Part shown: positions 9,181 through 17,949 of the stretch, piece after piece
Layout: each line of letters starts with the position of its first letter
Position numbering within the stretch: position 1 is the stretch's first letter
Assembly (NCBI GenBank): GCA_036501825.1
Contig: DASXZP010000019.1
Coordinates: 1-64,000, forward strand
Reading direction: 5' to 3'
Source: JAFECT01 sp036501825
GTDB taxonomy: Bacteria; Pseudomonadota; Alphaproteobacteria; Caulobacterales; Caulobacteraceae
Length of the DNA stretch: 64,000 bases
Position numbers and translations under genes: made by a program
Notes under the pieces: model-generated
What the model saw: the letters and a program-made list of their open reading frames with translations, nothing else
The model's database searches: none
Told to the model about the DNA's origin: nothing

Positions 9181-10314
9181 TTGGCTTTCACGATCGCGGT
9201 TACCACGGAACGGCGGGCCGACGAGACCCGCGTCGCCGCCACGCCTGATGCGGTGAAGAAGCTCGTGGCCCTGGGCGCCGAGGTGGTCGTCGAGCGCGGC
9301 GCCGGCGACGGCGCCTCCATTCCCGACAGCGCCTATCTCGATGCGGGCGCCAAGATCGTGCCCGACGCGGCCTCCGCCCTGGCGGGCGCGGACCTGGTCT
9401 TCATGGTGCGCGCGCCGGCGGCCTCCGAGGTCAAGGCGCTGAAGTCGGGCGCGATGCTCTGCGCCATGCTCGACGCCTTCCGCGAGGGCGATACGGTCAA
9501 GGCCCTGGCCGACCAGGGCGTCACCGCCTTCGCCATGGAGTTCGTGCCGCGGATCACCCGCGCCCAGGCCATGGACGTGCTGTCCTCGCAGGCCAACCTC
9601 GCCGGCTATCGCGCGGTGATCGAGGCGGCGGAGGCGTACGGGCGCGTGTTTCCGATGATGATGACCGCTGCGGGCACCGTCGCTGCGGCCAAGGTGTTCG
9701 TGATGGGCGCGGGCGTCGCGGGCCTGCAGGCGATCGCGACCGCCAGGCGCCTGGGCGCCATCGTCACCGCCACCGATGTGCGGCCCGCCGCCAAGGAACA
9801 GGTAGAAAGCCTCGGCGCCAAGTTCGTCGCCGTCGAGGACGAAGAGTTCAAGGCCGCCGAAACCGCCGCCGGCTACGCCAAGGAGATGAGCGACGCGTAC
9901 AAGGCCAAGCAGGCCGCCCTGGTCGCCGGTCACATCACCAAACAGGACGTGGTGATCACCACCGCGCTGATCCCCGGCCGTCCCGCGCCCAAGCTGGTGT
10001 CGCGCGCCCACGTCGATTCGATGAAGCCCGGTTCGGTGATCGTCGACCTGGCGGTGGAGCAGGGCGGCAACTGCGAGGCCAGCGAGCCCGGCAAGATCGC
10101 CACGACGCCGAACGGCGTGACCATCGTGGGCCTGTACAACCTGCCCGGCCGCGTCGCCGCCGACGCGTCGCAGCTCTATGCGCGCAACCTGGTCTCCTTC
10201 GCGGGACTGCTGGTCAAGGACGGCGCGCTGCAACCGGATTTCGAGGACGAGATCCTCAAGGGCGCCTGTGTGACGCGCGACGGCAAGGTCGTGCATCCGG
10301 CGCTGCTGAAATGA
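9181..10314 (+). CDS. pntAA: NAD(P) transhydrogenase subunit alpha part 1 (NAD-binding domain I)
   Basis: 377 residues. Soluble dI component that binds NAD(H); with PntAB and PntB it couples proton flow to NADPH formation. The start MAFTIAVTTERRADETRVA and the Rossmann motif VMGAGVAGLQAIATARRLGA fit alanine dehydrogenase/PNT. The start codon is TTG, with GGAGGG at 9170-9175 as ribosome-binding site. The three-gene split (pntAA, pntAB, pntB) is the alphaproteobacterial arrangement. Fourteen bases separate it from pntAB. Confidence 0.95.
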   Translation: MAFTIAVTTERRADETRVAATPDAVKKLVALGAEVVVERGAGDGASIPDSAYLDAGAKIVPDAASALAGADLVFMVRAPAASEVKALKSGAMLCAMLDAFREGDTVKALADQGVTAFAMEFVPRITRAQAMDVLSSQANLAGYRAVIEAAEAYGRVFPMMMTAAGTVAAAKVFVMGAGVAGLQAIATARRLGAIVTATDVRPAAKEQVESLGAKFVAVEDEEFKAAETAAGYAKEMSDAYKAKQAALVAGHITKQDVVITTALIPGRPAPKLVSRAHVDSMKPGSVIVDLAVEQGGNCEASEPGKIATTPNGVTIVGLYNLPGRVAADASQLYARNLVSFAGLLVKDGALQPDFEDEILKGACVTRDGKVVHPALLK

Positions 10315-10328
10315 CGGAGTGTTCCTGA

Positions 10329-10673
10329 ATGGAAAACGTCGACCCCACCGTCTTCCGCCTCGCCATCTTCGTGCTGGCGATCTTCGTGGGCTATTATGTG
10401 GTGTGGAGCGTGACGCCCGCCCTGCACACGCCCCTGATGGCGGTGACCAACGCGATTTCCTCGGTGATCGTGGTCGGCGCGCTGCTGGCCGCATCGGCCA
10501 TGGGCGCCCACTCGGGCGATCCGGCGTCGGCGAAGGTGTGGATTTCCAAGGGCGCGGGGGCCGTGGCCGCGGGCCTCGCCAGCGTGAACATCTTCGGCGG
10601 GTTTCTGGTGACCCAGCGGATGCTGGCCATGTACCGCAAAAAGACGCCCGTTGCGAAGAAGAGCGCTGCGTGA
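10329..10673 (+). CDS. pntAB: NAD(P) transhydrogenase subunit alpha part 2 (membrane)
   Basis: 114 residues with three hydrophobic segments, the PNTB_4TM-type domain (TPLMAVTNAISSVIVVGALL). It forms part of the proton channel with PntB. Its TGA overlaps the next ATG (TGATG), so the operon continues directly. Confidence 0.93.
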   Translation: MENVDPTVFRLAIFVLAIFVGYYVVWSVTPALHTPLMAVTNAISSVIVVGALLAASAMGAHSGDPASAKVWISKGAGAVAAGLASVNIFGGFLVTQRMLAMYRKKTPVAKKSAA

Positions 10674-10999
10674 TGTCGCCCGACGCGCTCGCCGACACTC
10701 TCGATTACGCCTGCTGGTTCACCGCCTTCGGCGCCATCGGCTGTTATGTGCTCGTGTTCCTGCGCAATCGCCCGCATCTGCGGCCGCTGAATGCGCTGGG
10801 GCTGCTGCTGGTGGGCGCGGCGCTGCTGGGCATGCCGACCGCGATCGGGCATCCGATCCCGCCGGCGCGCGAGGCCATCACCATCTACATCGTACTGCTG
10901 CTGGTCGCTTCGGCGGTGTTCCAGGCGATCTCGGCCTTCCGCCGCAGGCCGCGCGAACGCGCCAACACAGCGGCGCCCGCCGCGGCGGCGCAACCATGA
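10673..10999 (+). CDS. Small membrane protein between pntAB and pntB, unknown
   Basis: 108 residues; the ATG overlaps the pntAB stop by one base. There are three clear hydrophobic segments (WFTAFGAIGCYVLVFL, ALGLLLVGAALLGMPTAIG, AITIYIVLLLVASAVFQAI). The C-terminus is a basic and Ala-rich tail (about residues 90-108). I do not recognise the family. Placement strictly between two structural genes of the complex suggests an accessory subunit or assembly factor; this is inference. Confidence 0.75.
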   Translation: MSPDALADTLDYACWFTAFGAIGCYVLVFLRNRPHLRPLNALGLLLVGAALLGMPTAIGHPIPPAREAITIYIVLLLVASAVFQAISAFRRRPRERANTAAPAAAAQP

Positions 11000-11024
11000 T
11001 CGCGGTGGGTGACGGAGGGGGCGC

Positions 11025-12449
11025 ATGACACCTGGATTCGCCGCGAACGGCGCGGCCCTGGCCTATCTGGCCTGCGGCGTCCTCTTCATCCTGGCGCTGC
11101 GCGGGCTGAGCAATCCGGAAACGAGCCGCCGCGGCAACACGATGGGCATGATCGGCATGGCCATCGCCATCGCCGTAACCCTGGCCACCGCCTGGGCGCA
11201 GGGGGCGCTCGATCTCGTGACCGTCGCGATGATCGGCGGCGCGGTGGTGATCGGCGGCGGCGTCGGCGCGGTGACCGCACGCTCGGTGCAGATGACCGCC
11301 ATGCCGCAACTGGTCGCGGCCTTCCACTCGCTGGTCGGCATGGCCGCGTGCCTGGTCGCGGTCGGCGCGATCTATACGCCCGAGGCGTTCGGCATCGCGA
11401 CCAATGGCGTCATTCACCTGCAGTCGATCATCGAACTGTCGATCGGCGTCGCCATCGGCGCGGTGACCTTCACCGGCTCGGTCATCGCCTTCGCCAAGCT
11501 GAACGGCAATATGTCGGGCGCGCCGATCCTGCTGCCCGCGCGTCACCTGCTGAACATCGCCGTCGGCGTCGGCATCATCGTGCTGATCGTGCTGCTGGTT
11601 CAGTCGCACGGCTCGGCCTACTGGGCGTTCTGGGGCGTGTTCGGCCTGGCGCTGGTGCTCGGCATCACCCTGATCATCCCGATCGGCGGCGCCGACATGC
11701 CGGTCGTGGTCTCGATGCTGAACAGCTATTCCGGCTGGGCGGCCGCGGCGCTGGGCTTCACGCTCGAGAACAATGCGCTGATCATCACCGGCGCCCTGGT
11801 CGGCTCGTCGGGCGCCATCCTCAGCTACATCATGTGCAAGGGGATGAACCGCAGCTTCATCTCGGTGATCCTCGGCGGCTTCGGCGGCGAAGTGGCCGCC
11901 GGCGCCGGCGGCAAGGTCGAGACGCGCCCGGTGAAGCAGGGTTCCGCCGAAGACGCCGCCTTCATCATGAAGAACGCGTCCAAGGTGATCATCGTGCCGG
12001 GCTACGGCATGGCGGTGGCGCAGGCCCAGCACGCGCTGCGCGAAATGGCCGATCGTCTGAAGGCCGAAGGCGTCGACGTCAGCTACGCGATCCATCCGGT
12101 GGCGGGGCGCATGCCCGGCCACATGAACGTGCTGCTGGCCGAAGCCAATGTGCCCTACGACGAAGTGTTCGAGCTCGAGGACATCAACGCCGAGTTTTCG
12201 CAAGCCGACGTCGCCTTCGTCATCGGCGCCAACGACGTGACCAATCCGGCGGCGAAGACCGACCCGACCTCGCCCATCTTCGGCATGCCGATCCTCGACG
12301 TCGACAAGGCCAAGACCGTGCTGTTCGTCAAACGCGGCATGGGCTCCGGCTACGCCGGCGTAGAAAACGAACTCTTCTTCCGGGACAACACCATGATGCT
12401 GTTCGGCGATGCGAAGAAGATGGTCGAAGGGATTTTGAAGTCCCTCTAA
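11025..12449 (+). CDS. pntB: NAD(P) transhydrogenase subunit beta
   Basis: 474 residues. The N-terminal 270 residues form eight or nine membrane helices of the proton channel. The C-terminal dIII domain binds NADP(H) (VPGYGMAVAQAQHALREMAD, GRMPGHMNVLLAEANVPYD, GANDVTNPAA). GGAGGGGG precedes the ATG. Last gene of the pntAA-pntAB-orf-pntB operon; a palindromic repeat lies 24 bases downstream. Confidence 0.96.
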   Translation: MTPGFAANGAALAYLACGVLFILALRGLSNPETSRRGNTMGMIGMAIAIAVTLATAWAQGALDLVTVAMIGGAVVIGGGVGAVTARSVQMTAMPQLVAAFHSLVGMAACLVAVGAIYTPEAFGIATNGVIHLQSIIELSIGVAIGAVTFTGSVIAFAKLNGNMSGAPILLPARHLLNIAVGVGIIVLIVLLVQSHGSAYWAFWGVFGLALVLGITLIIPIGGADMPVVVSMLNSYSGWAAAALGFTLENNALIITGALVGSSGAILSYIMCKGMNRSFISVILGGFGGEVAAGAGGKVETRPVKQGSAEDAAFIMKNASKVIIVPGYGMAVAQAQHALREMADRLKAEGVDVSYAIHPVAGRMPGHMNVLLAEANVPYDEVFELEDINAEFSQADVAFVIGANDVTNPAAKTDPTSPIFGMPILDVDKAKTVLFVKRGMGSGYAGVENELFFRDNTMMLFGDAKKMVEGILKSL

Positions 12450-12473
12450 GCGTTGCGGCGCCGGCGGCGGATC

Positions 12474-12656
12474 AAGAAAACCGCAGAGAGCGCGGAGGAA
12501 GATAAAGCCGCGGAGATCGCGGAGGTGTCGCGTCCGTAGCCGCCCGCAGGGCTTTCTAAGCTAGGGTATTTGAGAAGGTCGCTTCGCGACCGGCGCTCCC
12601 TCTCTGCGCTCTCTGCGGCTTTATCTTTCTCCGCGAACTCTGCGGTAAATTCTTCC
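12474..12656. repeat. Palindromic intergenic repeat, family 2 copy E1
   Basis: Ends are inverted: AAAACCGCAGAGAGCGCGGA at the left is matched by TCCGCGAACTCTGCGGTAAA at the right. The middle holds the conserved GGCCGCCCGCAGGGCTTTCTAAGCT-type core (here with GTAGCCGC). Copies E2 and E3 share both arms and core; E3 is in the opposite orientation. Confidence 0.8.
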
Positions 12657-13107
12657 CTTGGTGCGGACGCGCCGCGAACCACCAACCCGCCGCCACCGCC
12701 CCGATCAGGGCGATTACATCGCCCGGCCCGGTGTTCGGGCGTCCGTTACGTGGGAGGCGGCGCCTTTCTTCATGGGTCGAGGGCTGCCGCGCCGCCCTAA
12801 ACCGGTAGCCGGAAACGCGTTAACCCTATAGGCGCGGGTGAATACAAATAAAGCGGGGTTTAATATTTCAGTAGAACCCATAGGACACGCCCATGCGGCC
12901 GATTAACAACAGTCACGGCTGCTTGAGAATTACATAATCACCATGAGCAACGCCCCTGTGTGGGACAACCTGTCACCTTTTGACAGGCCCGTTTCAGGGC
13001 GATATAGCCTGCACTCCCTCCCCGAGATATTCAGCCCCGACGGCGGATGATCTCGTTTCAGTGCACCACAATTCTGCCTTAGTCGGGCGTCGGTAACGAG
13101 TTCCTGG
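12657..13107. other. Gene-free stretch between repeat E1 and the M23 peptidase gene
   Basis: About 450 bp. I see no convincing coding frame; a 35-codon frame at 12943 has no family resemblance or ribosome-binding site. An AT-richer part (about 12838-12950) probably holds the promoter of the M23 gene, with TTAACC near 12817 and TTAACAA near 12902. The 7-bp palindrome at 12969-12987 is listed separately. Confidence 0.5.
12969..12987. promoter_or_regulatory. Palindrome upstream of the M23 peptidase gene, possible operator
   Basis: CCTGTCA, a 5-base spacer CCTTT, then TGACAGG: perfect 7-bp arms 120 bp before the M23 start. It could be a dimeric repressor site or a small RNA hairpin. No protein can be assigned. 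Confidence 0.3.
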
Positions 13108-13845
13108 ATGACTGCGAAAGCCTATCTGGCGCGCCACGGCGGCCACCTCTCCGCCGTTGTTGCGACCGGATTTCTCGCCGCCGGCGCCACGCTGAGCGCC
13201 GCCAAGGCCGACATCGCGCCGGTCACGCCCGTGCGCCAATCGCTTTCGCAATCGATCATGAGCGGCGTCGCGCGTATGGCCGCCAGCCCGCCGCCGGTCG
13301 CGGCCAAGATCACTGAGATCGACTTCCAGAATCCGCTGCCGGGGTTCGCGATCAATTCACCCTTCGGTCCGCGCCGCTGGAACGACGAAGATCGGGGCGG
13401 GCGCATCCACGAGGGCGTCGACATCGCCGCGCCCAAGGGCACCCTGATCCACGCCACCCTCGACGGCGAGATCGTCAAGACCGGCCTGTCCTCGTCCTAC
13501 GGCAACTTCGTCGAAGTCGAGCACATGGACGGCATCCACTCGTTCTATGCACACATGAGCCGCACCGCGGGCCTGAAGGTCGGCGCTCCGGTGAAGGCGG
13601 GCGAGGTGATCGGCTACGTCGGCGCCACGGGCGATGCGACCGGCCCGCACCTGCACTTCGAAATCCGCAAGGACGGCGCCCATTTCGACCCGGCCAAGTT
13701 CATGGGCCACGCCTTTGCGACCGTGGCGTCGCTGCCGCTCGACGTCGAGCGTTTCAGCGAACCGGCGGCGCGGCGCGTGTTCCGCCCGATCCGTGTGGCC
13801 TATCGCTCCGCCTCCGGCCGCGTCCACCACGTCTACGGCCGCTGA
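13108..13845 (+). CDS. M23 family metallopeptidase (LytM-type endopeptidase), exported
   Basis: 245 residues. The N-terminus has a hydrophobic export signal (about residues 15-33, ending near AKA-D). The LytM domain spans about 85-200 with all zinc ligands: His101 and Asp105 in HEGVD, and His181/His183 in HLHFE. It would cut peptide crosslinks of peptidoglycan. A basic C-terminal tail of about 45 residues follows. No FtsE/FtsX or coiled-coil partner is nearby. The start ATG 13108 lacks a strong ribosome-binding site but gives a sensible signal peptide. Confidence 0.9.
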   Translation: MTAKAYLARHGGHLSAVVATGFLAAGATLSAAKADIAPVTPVRQSLSQSIMSGVARMAASPPPVAAKITEIDFQNPLPGFAINSPFGPRRWNDEDRGGRIHEGVDIAAPKGTLIHATLDGEIVKTGLSSSYGNFVEVEHMDGIHSFYAHMSRTAGLKVGAPVKAGEVIGYVGATGDATGPHLHFEIRKDGAHFDPAKFMGHAFATVASLPLDVERFSEPAARRVFRPIRVAYRSASGRVHHVYGR

Positions 13846-13929
13846 TCACGCCGGAATTGAAGCGGCCCAGCTTCCGCTAGCGCCGCGCGTGCGCCATATG
13901 CCCTGCAACGCGACCCTGGAGGGCTCCCC

Positions 13930-14979
13930 ATGCGCTACAATCAGCTCGGCCGCAGCGGCCTGTTCGTGTCCGAGATCTGCCTGGGGGCCATGACCTTCGG
14001 CGGCGGGGCCGAACAGGGCATCTGGAAGCACATCGGCGATCTCGACCAGAAGGCGGTCGACGACGTAATCAAGGGCGCTCTCGATGCGGGGGTGAACTTC
14101 ATCGACACCGCCGACGTCTATTCCTTCGGCCAGTCCGAGGCCCTGGTCGGTCAGGCGCTGAAGAACCTGGGCGTCAAGCGCACGGACGTGGTCGTCGCCA
14201 CCAAGTTTCACGGCGAGATGGGGCCGGGTCCGAACGATCGCGGCGGCTCGCGCGGCCACATCTTCGATTCCGTCGACGCCAGCTTGAAGCGGCTGCAGAC
14301 CGACCACATCGACCTGTATCAGATTCACTCGACCGATCCGGTGACGCCGATCGAAGAGACCCTGCGCGCGCTCGACGATCTCGTACGCATGGGCAAGGTG
14401 CGTTACATCGGCGTGTCCAACCAGGCCGCCTGGCGCATCGCCAAGTCGCTGGGGATCAGCGAGCGCCATGACTACGCGCGCTACGAAACCATCCAGGCCT
14501 ATTATTCGATTGCCGGCCGTGACCTCGAGCGCGAGATCGCGCCGCTGATCGCCGAAGAGAAGCTCGGCCTGATGGTGTGGTCGCCGCTCGCCGGCGGTCT
14601 GTTGTCCGGCAAGTTCGGGCCCGGCGCCTCGACACCCGAAAACGCGCGCCGCGTCAGCTTCGACTTTCCGCCGGTGAACACCGAGCGCGCCTGGGCGTGT
14701 GTCGCGGCGATGCGCGAGATCGGCGACAAGCGCGGCGTGTCGGTCGCGCGCGTGGCCCTGGCCTGGGTGCTGTCGCGCCCGTTCGTGATGAGCGTCATCA
14801 TCGGCGCGCGCACCTTGGACCAGTTGAACGACAACCTCGCCGCCGTGGACCTGACCCTCGACGCCGAAGAGCTGGCCAAACTCGACACGGTCAGCGCGCT
14901 CCCCAGCGAATACCCCGGCTGGATGATCGAACGCCAAGGCGCCTCCCGCTGGCCCAAGCCGTTCAAGAAGGGCGGATAG
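13930..14979 (+). CDS. Aldo/keto reductase
   Basis: 349 residues, NADPH-dependent oxidoreductase with TIM-barrel fold. The family tetrad is visible: Asp and Tyr in DTADVYSFGQSE, Lys in ATKFHGEMG and His in YQIHSTDP. SVIIGARTLDQLNDNL near the C-terminus is the cofactor-binding block. It resembles the YajO/general stress type. GGAGGG precedes the ATG by 6 bases. Monocistronic; substrate unknown. Confidence 0.9.
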   Translation: MRYNQLGRSGLFVSEICLGAMTFGGGAEQGIWKHIGDLDQKAVDDVIKGALDAGVNFIDTADVYSFGQSEALVGQALKNLGVKRTDVVVATKFHGEMGPGPNDRGGSRGHIFDSVDASLKRLQTDHIDLYQIHSTDPVTPIEETLRALDDLVRMGKVRYIGVSNQAAWRIAKSLGISERHDYARYETIQAYYSIAGRDLEREIAPLIAEEKLGLMVWSPLAGGLLSGKFGPGASTPENARRVSFDFPPVNTERAWACVAAMREIGDKRGVSVARVALAWVLSRPFVMSVIIGARTLDQLNDNLAAVDLTLDAEELAKLDTVSALPSEYPGWMIERQGASRWPKPFKKGG

Positions 14980-15016
14980 GGGGCGCGCGTTCCGCGTCAC
15001 GCCTCCCTCTCTTATT

Positions 15017-15194
15017 CCGTCATCCCCGGACTTGTTCCGGGGATCCATCGGTCCGCAAGCTCCACAGCACAAAGCGAGGGCTCTGCCCGAGCCGGCATTC
15101 CCTGTCGGGCCGTGTGCCGGTTCGCGCGGAGCGCTCACGTTGCTTTCCGGTGCGACGGATGACTGGATCCCCGGAACAAGTCCGGGGATGACGG
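15017..15194. repeat. Palindromic intergenic repeat, family 1 copy B
   Basis: Inverted ends CCGTCATCCCCGGACTTGTT... and ...AACAAGTCCGGGGATGACGG of about 33 bp. The interior (CATCGGTCCGCAAGCTCC, GGTTCGCGCGGAGCGCTCAC) is shared with copy D at 48822-48997. With flanking bases it fills most of the 306-bp gap between the aldo/keto reductase and the next gene. Confidence 0.85.
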
Positions 15195-15285
15195 AGGAGG
15201 GGGAGGGACGGATACGGGCCTTCATTCAGCCGTGGTTTCGACGCCAAGACCGGCTTAGCCTTAGGCCGAACCTGGGGGCTGTCCC

Positions 15286-15963
15286 ATGAGCCAACCGTCG
15301 CGCCAAACGACCTTACGCCCTTTCGCCCTGATCACGTCCGCCGTGCTCGCGCTCGCCACCATGGCCGCCGCGCCGCCGGAGAAGTCCGTGCCAACGAGCA
15401 AGGCGTTTCCCTACCTCGAGAACTATCTAAAAATGCCGGTGGCCTCGCGCAGCCGCTTTACCCTGGGCTATTTCCTCACCATCGGCGGCAAGCCCGCGAC
15501 CGACGTGAAGGTCTGGCTGGTGGACGGCGCAAAGCGGACGCCCATGCCGATCGGCGCCGAGGGCGTGGTCCTGCGCACCCCAAACCTCGGTGAGCTGGAA
15601 CGCAATACGACCGTGGTGCTCGACATGTCGCCGGACACCAAGGTCGGCTTGCAGATGGTCATCGAGCCCCTGGTGCCGAAAAGCACGGAGATGGATGCGC
15701 AGGCGCTGTCGCTGGCGACGGTGCAGGCGGATGCGGCGGTGCGTAAGGCCGCGGGCGTGCTGGGCTTTGCCGCGCCGCACCTGACGCGGGTCTATTTCCA
15801 GGGCGGCGGCCCGCTCGCCGAGGCTGTGTTCCCCGACGGTCACGCGGTGAAACTCCGCGCCATGAAGAATTTCGTTTTTTACGACCTCGACGCCGAGCAC
15901 GGCGCCAAGAGCATACGCTTCAGCAAGACGCCGACGATCGCGATGATCGGCCCGGCGCAGTAG
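15286..15963 (+). CDS. Exported protein of unknown function
   Basis: 225 residues with a signal peptide (LITSAVLALATMAAA-P, about residues 14-30). The mature part is a mixed alpha/beta sequence with motifs KAFPYLENYLKMP, RFTLGYFLTIGGKPA and FVFYDLDAEHGAKSIRFS; no Cys. I do not recognise a family. Its neighbours are a repeat upstream and a convergent membrane protein gene 12 bp downstream. Confidence 0.75.
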   Translation: MSQPSRQTTLRPFALITSAVLALATMAAAPPEKSVPTSKAFPYLENYLKMPVASRSRFTLGYFLTIGGKPATDVKVWLVDGAKRTPMPIGAEGVVLRTPNLGELERNTTVVLDMSPDTKVGLQMVIEPLVPKSTEMDAQALSLATVQADAAVRKAAGVLGFAAPHLTRVYFQGGGPLAEAVFPDGHAVKLRAMKNFVFYDLDAEHGAKSIRFSKTPTIAMIGPAQ

Positions 15964-15975
15964 CCAACAATCGGC

Positions 15976-16383
15976 TCAGGCGCGCTCGGTTTCCGGATCG
16001 AAGTGCATGGCCAGACGACCGGCGCCGAAACCGGCGGCGGCGACGATCAGCACGCTCAGGATCACGAACCAGATCGGGTGCGGCCAGAAGATCGCGAACA
16101 CCACCGCGCCGATCGCCATGACCGCCGCCGCGGCCCAGGCCGGCCACTCGCCGGCTTCGCCCAGGCGCACCGCGACGTAGCCGCCGCCCAGGCCGGCGAC
16201 CGCCCAGGCCAGCAGGCCGAAGACGATCTCACCCACCGGCATCGGCAGGGTGCGCGCCTTGTCCGGGAACATGTCGGCTTGCAGCGAGGGCGGGAAGACG
16301 TAGCCGCCGGCCCAGCCCACCAGGGCGGCCAGGATCAGGCCCACGAGCGCCCCCACAAAGACGGCGAAAACGGTCTTGCCCAT
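15976..16383 (-). CDS. Four-helix membrane protein, unknown
   Basis: 135 residues with about four membrane segments (VFAVFVGALVGLILAALVGWAGG, GEIVFGLLAWAVAGLGGGYVAV, AWAAAAVMAIGAVVFAIFW, WFVILSVLIVAAAGFGAGRLA). The N-terminal helix is Gly-rich like small integral membrane proteins near the respiratory chain, but no function is known to me. It is divergent from the hydrolase gene at 16476 with 92 bp between starts. Confidence 0.75.
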   Translation of the reverse strand: MGKTVFAVFVGALVGLILAALVGWAGGYVFPPSLQADMFPDKARTLPMPVGEIVFGLLAWAVAGLGGGYVAVRLGEAGEWPAWAAAAVMAIGAVVFAIFWPHPIWFVILSVLIVAAAGFGAGRLAMHFDPETERA

Positions 16384-16475
16384 CCGGCGGCTCCCAGCCC
16401 TTGGGGGGCGACCCTGTCGCGCGGCCGCGCGGGCGTCAACTCGACGCGTGCCGAAAACCTAGGCATATCGGGGAT

Positions 16476-17435
16476 ATGAGCATTTTGGTGCGCATCCTGG
16501 GCGCCGTGGTTCTGCTGGTCTGTGTGATTGCCGCCTTCGGGGGCGGCGTGCGGGCCTTCGCGGCCCGGCGTCCGCCTTTCCGCGGCGAGATGGTCGACAT
16601 CGGCGGGCGCAGGATCCGTGTCGTCTGCGAAGGGCCCAAATCGAGGAAACCGCTGGTGGTGACCGAGTCCGGCATCTTCGGTTTCGCCGCCGACTGGGGC
16701 GAGGTGCAGAAGGGTCTGGCCGCCCAGGGCATCCGCAGTTGCGCCTACGACCGCGCCGGCCTCGGCTGGTCCGATCCGGGTCCGGCGCCGCGCGACGGGC
16801 TCGCCATCGTCAACGACGAGGAAGCCTGGCTGAAGGCCATGGGCGAGACCGGGCCGCTGATCCTGGTCGGTCACTCGATGGCGGGGCTGCACGTGCGGCT
16901 GTTCGCCCTGCGCAATCCCACGCGGGTGAAAGGCCTGGTGCTGATCGACGCGGCGTCCCCGCAGATGGCGTCCTCGCCGCAAGGCCAGAAGATGCTGCAG
17001 ACGTTCGCGAACTTCGGCCAGTCGGTGGTGTTCTTCTCGCGCCTGGGCGTGTTGAAGGCGATCTCGCCGTGGCAGGGCGACAGCATCGGCCTCGACGACC
17101 CGGCGCACAGCGAGAAGGTCTATTTCTTCGGCGACACGCGCTTCAACACGGTGGGCGCCGAAGAGACGCTGCAGGCCCGCCGCGCCGCTGAGCAGGCTGC
17201 GGCCGCCGGCACGCTCGATCCTAACATTCCGGTCGCGGTGATCACCGAAGGCTCGCGCAATCCGCCGCCCGCGATGAAGGCCTGGGGATCGGGCCGCGAA
17301 CAGGCGGCGCGCGACTCGCACCACGGCTCCGTCGACTACGTCCCCGGCGCCACCCACGCGAGCCTGCTGGGCCGCGACCACGCCGCCGTCATCGTGCGCG
17401 CGGTGCAGCGGGTCATGAAGGATGCGGGCTACTGA
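16476..17435 (+). CDS. Alpha/beta hydrolase, membrane-anchored
   Basis: 319 residues. An N-terminal membrane anchor (about residues 5-25) is followed by an alpha/beta-hydrolase fold. The nucleophile is Ser134 in GHSMAG, and GATHASLL near the C-terminus carries the catalytic His. AYDRAGLGWSD is the oxyanion-region block typical of this family. ATG 16476 was chosen because the earlier in-frame start at 16401 would add a non-homologous extension. Substrate unknown. Confidence 0.87.
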   Translation: MSILVRILGAVVLLVCVIAAFGGGVRAFAARRPPFRGEMVDIGGRRIRVVCEGPKSRKPLVVTESGIFGFAADWGEVQKGLAAQGIRSCAYDRAGLGWSDPGPAPRDGLAIVNDEEAWLKAMGETGPLILVGHSMAGLHVRLFALRNPTRVKGLVLIDAASPQMASSPQGQKMLQTFANFGQSVVFFSRLGVLKAISPWQGDSIGLDDPAHSEKVYFFGDTRFNTVGAEETLQARRAAEQAAAAGTLDPNIPVAVITEGSRNPPPAMKAWGSGREQAARDSHHGSVDYVPGATHASLLGRDHAAVIVRAVQRVMKDAGY

Positions 17436-17451
17436 GCTCCGGCGGACTTAA

Positions 17452-17586
17452 GAATTGTCCACGAACCACACGAACCACACGAACAAGAAAAGTCATTGCG
17501 GCGCTGTGCGCCGCGTTCGATTTCAAATCACCTCCGTGAACAACGACCCTCGTTCGTGTGGTTCGTGTGGTTCGTGGACAATTTTC
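17452..17586. repeat. Palindromic intergenic repeat, family 3 copy F1
   Basis: The left arm GAATTGTCCACGAACCACACG... (33 bp) is almost exactly the reverse complement of the right arm ending GTGGTTCGTGGACAATTTTC. Each arm contains CACGAACCACA in tandem. The interior has a small GCGGCGCTGTGCGCCGC hairpin, as in copy F2. It lies between the hydrolase and rpsU genes. Confidence 0.8.
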
Positions 17587-17603
17587 TTCTTTCTTCCAGG
17601 CGC

Positions 17604-17632
17604 AAAAAAGCCGCCCCGTTTGGAGCGGCTTT
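17604..17632 (-). terminator. Rho-independent terminator of rpsU
   Basis: On the minus strand, GCCGCTCC, loop AAAC, GGGGCGGC, then six T; one G-T wobble in an 8-bp stem. It begins 25 bases after the rpsU stop. Confidence 0.75.
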
Positions 17633-17657
17633 CCGGAACTCGTTCAGCGGTGGCTGA

Positions 17658-17885
17658 CTACTTGCTGCGGGTGGGCGTCAGGCCGCCTTCGCGTTGGGCG
17701 CGCTTGCGGGCCAGCTTGCGGGCGCGGCGCACGGCCTCGGCCTTTTGGCGGGCGCGCTTTTCCGACGGCTTTTCGTAGTGCACGTGCCGCTTCATTTCGC
17801 GGAACGAGCCTTCGCGCTGCATCTTCTTCTTCAGGGCTTTCAGCGCCTGATCGACATTGTTGTCGCGGACGAAAATCTGAACCAG
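17658..17885 (-). CDS. rpsU: 30S ribosomal protein S21, apparently starting with CTG
   Basis: 75 residues: (M)VQIFVRDNNVDQALKALKKK at the start and a strongly basic tail. S21 helps base-pairing of the mRNA at initiation. No ATG, GTG or TTG lies at or upstream of the conserved N-terminus. The codon before VQIFVRD is CTG (17885-17883), and a perfect AAGGAG (complement of 17893-17898) lies 7 bases upstream of it. The family nearly always begins MVQIFVRD, so CTG initiation is the simplest reading. The next in-frame alternative would remove conserved residues. The gene ends in a terminator. Confidence 0.93.
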   Translation of the reverse strand: MVQIFVRDNNVDQALKALKKKMQREGSFREMKRHVHYEKPSEKRARQKAEAVRRARKLARKRAQREGGLTPTRSK

Positions 17886-17949
17886 GACCTTGCTCCTTCA
17901 GCTCGCCCGCCGCGCGTCAGTCCCCAAGGGGCGCTGCATGCGGGCGGCC

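Noticed and set aside
12943..13050. Open frame of 35 codons in the M23 leader
   Set aside because: No ribosome-binding site, no known relative, and it crosses the palindrome at 12969.
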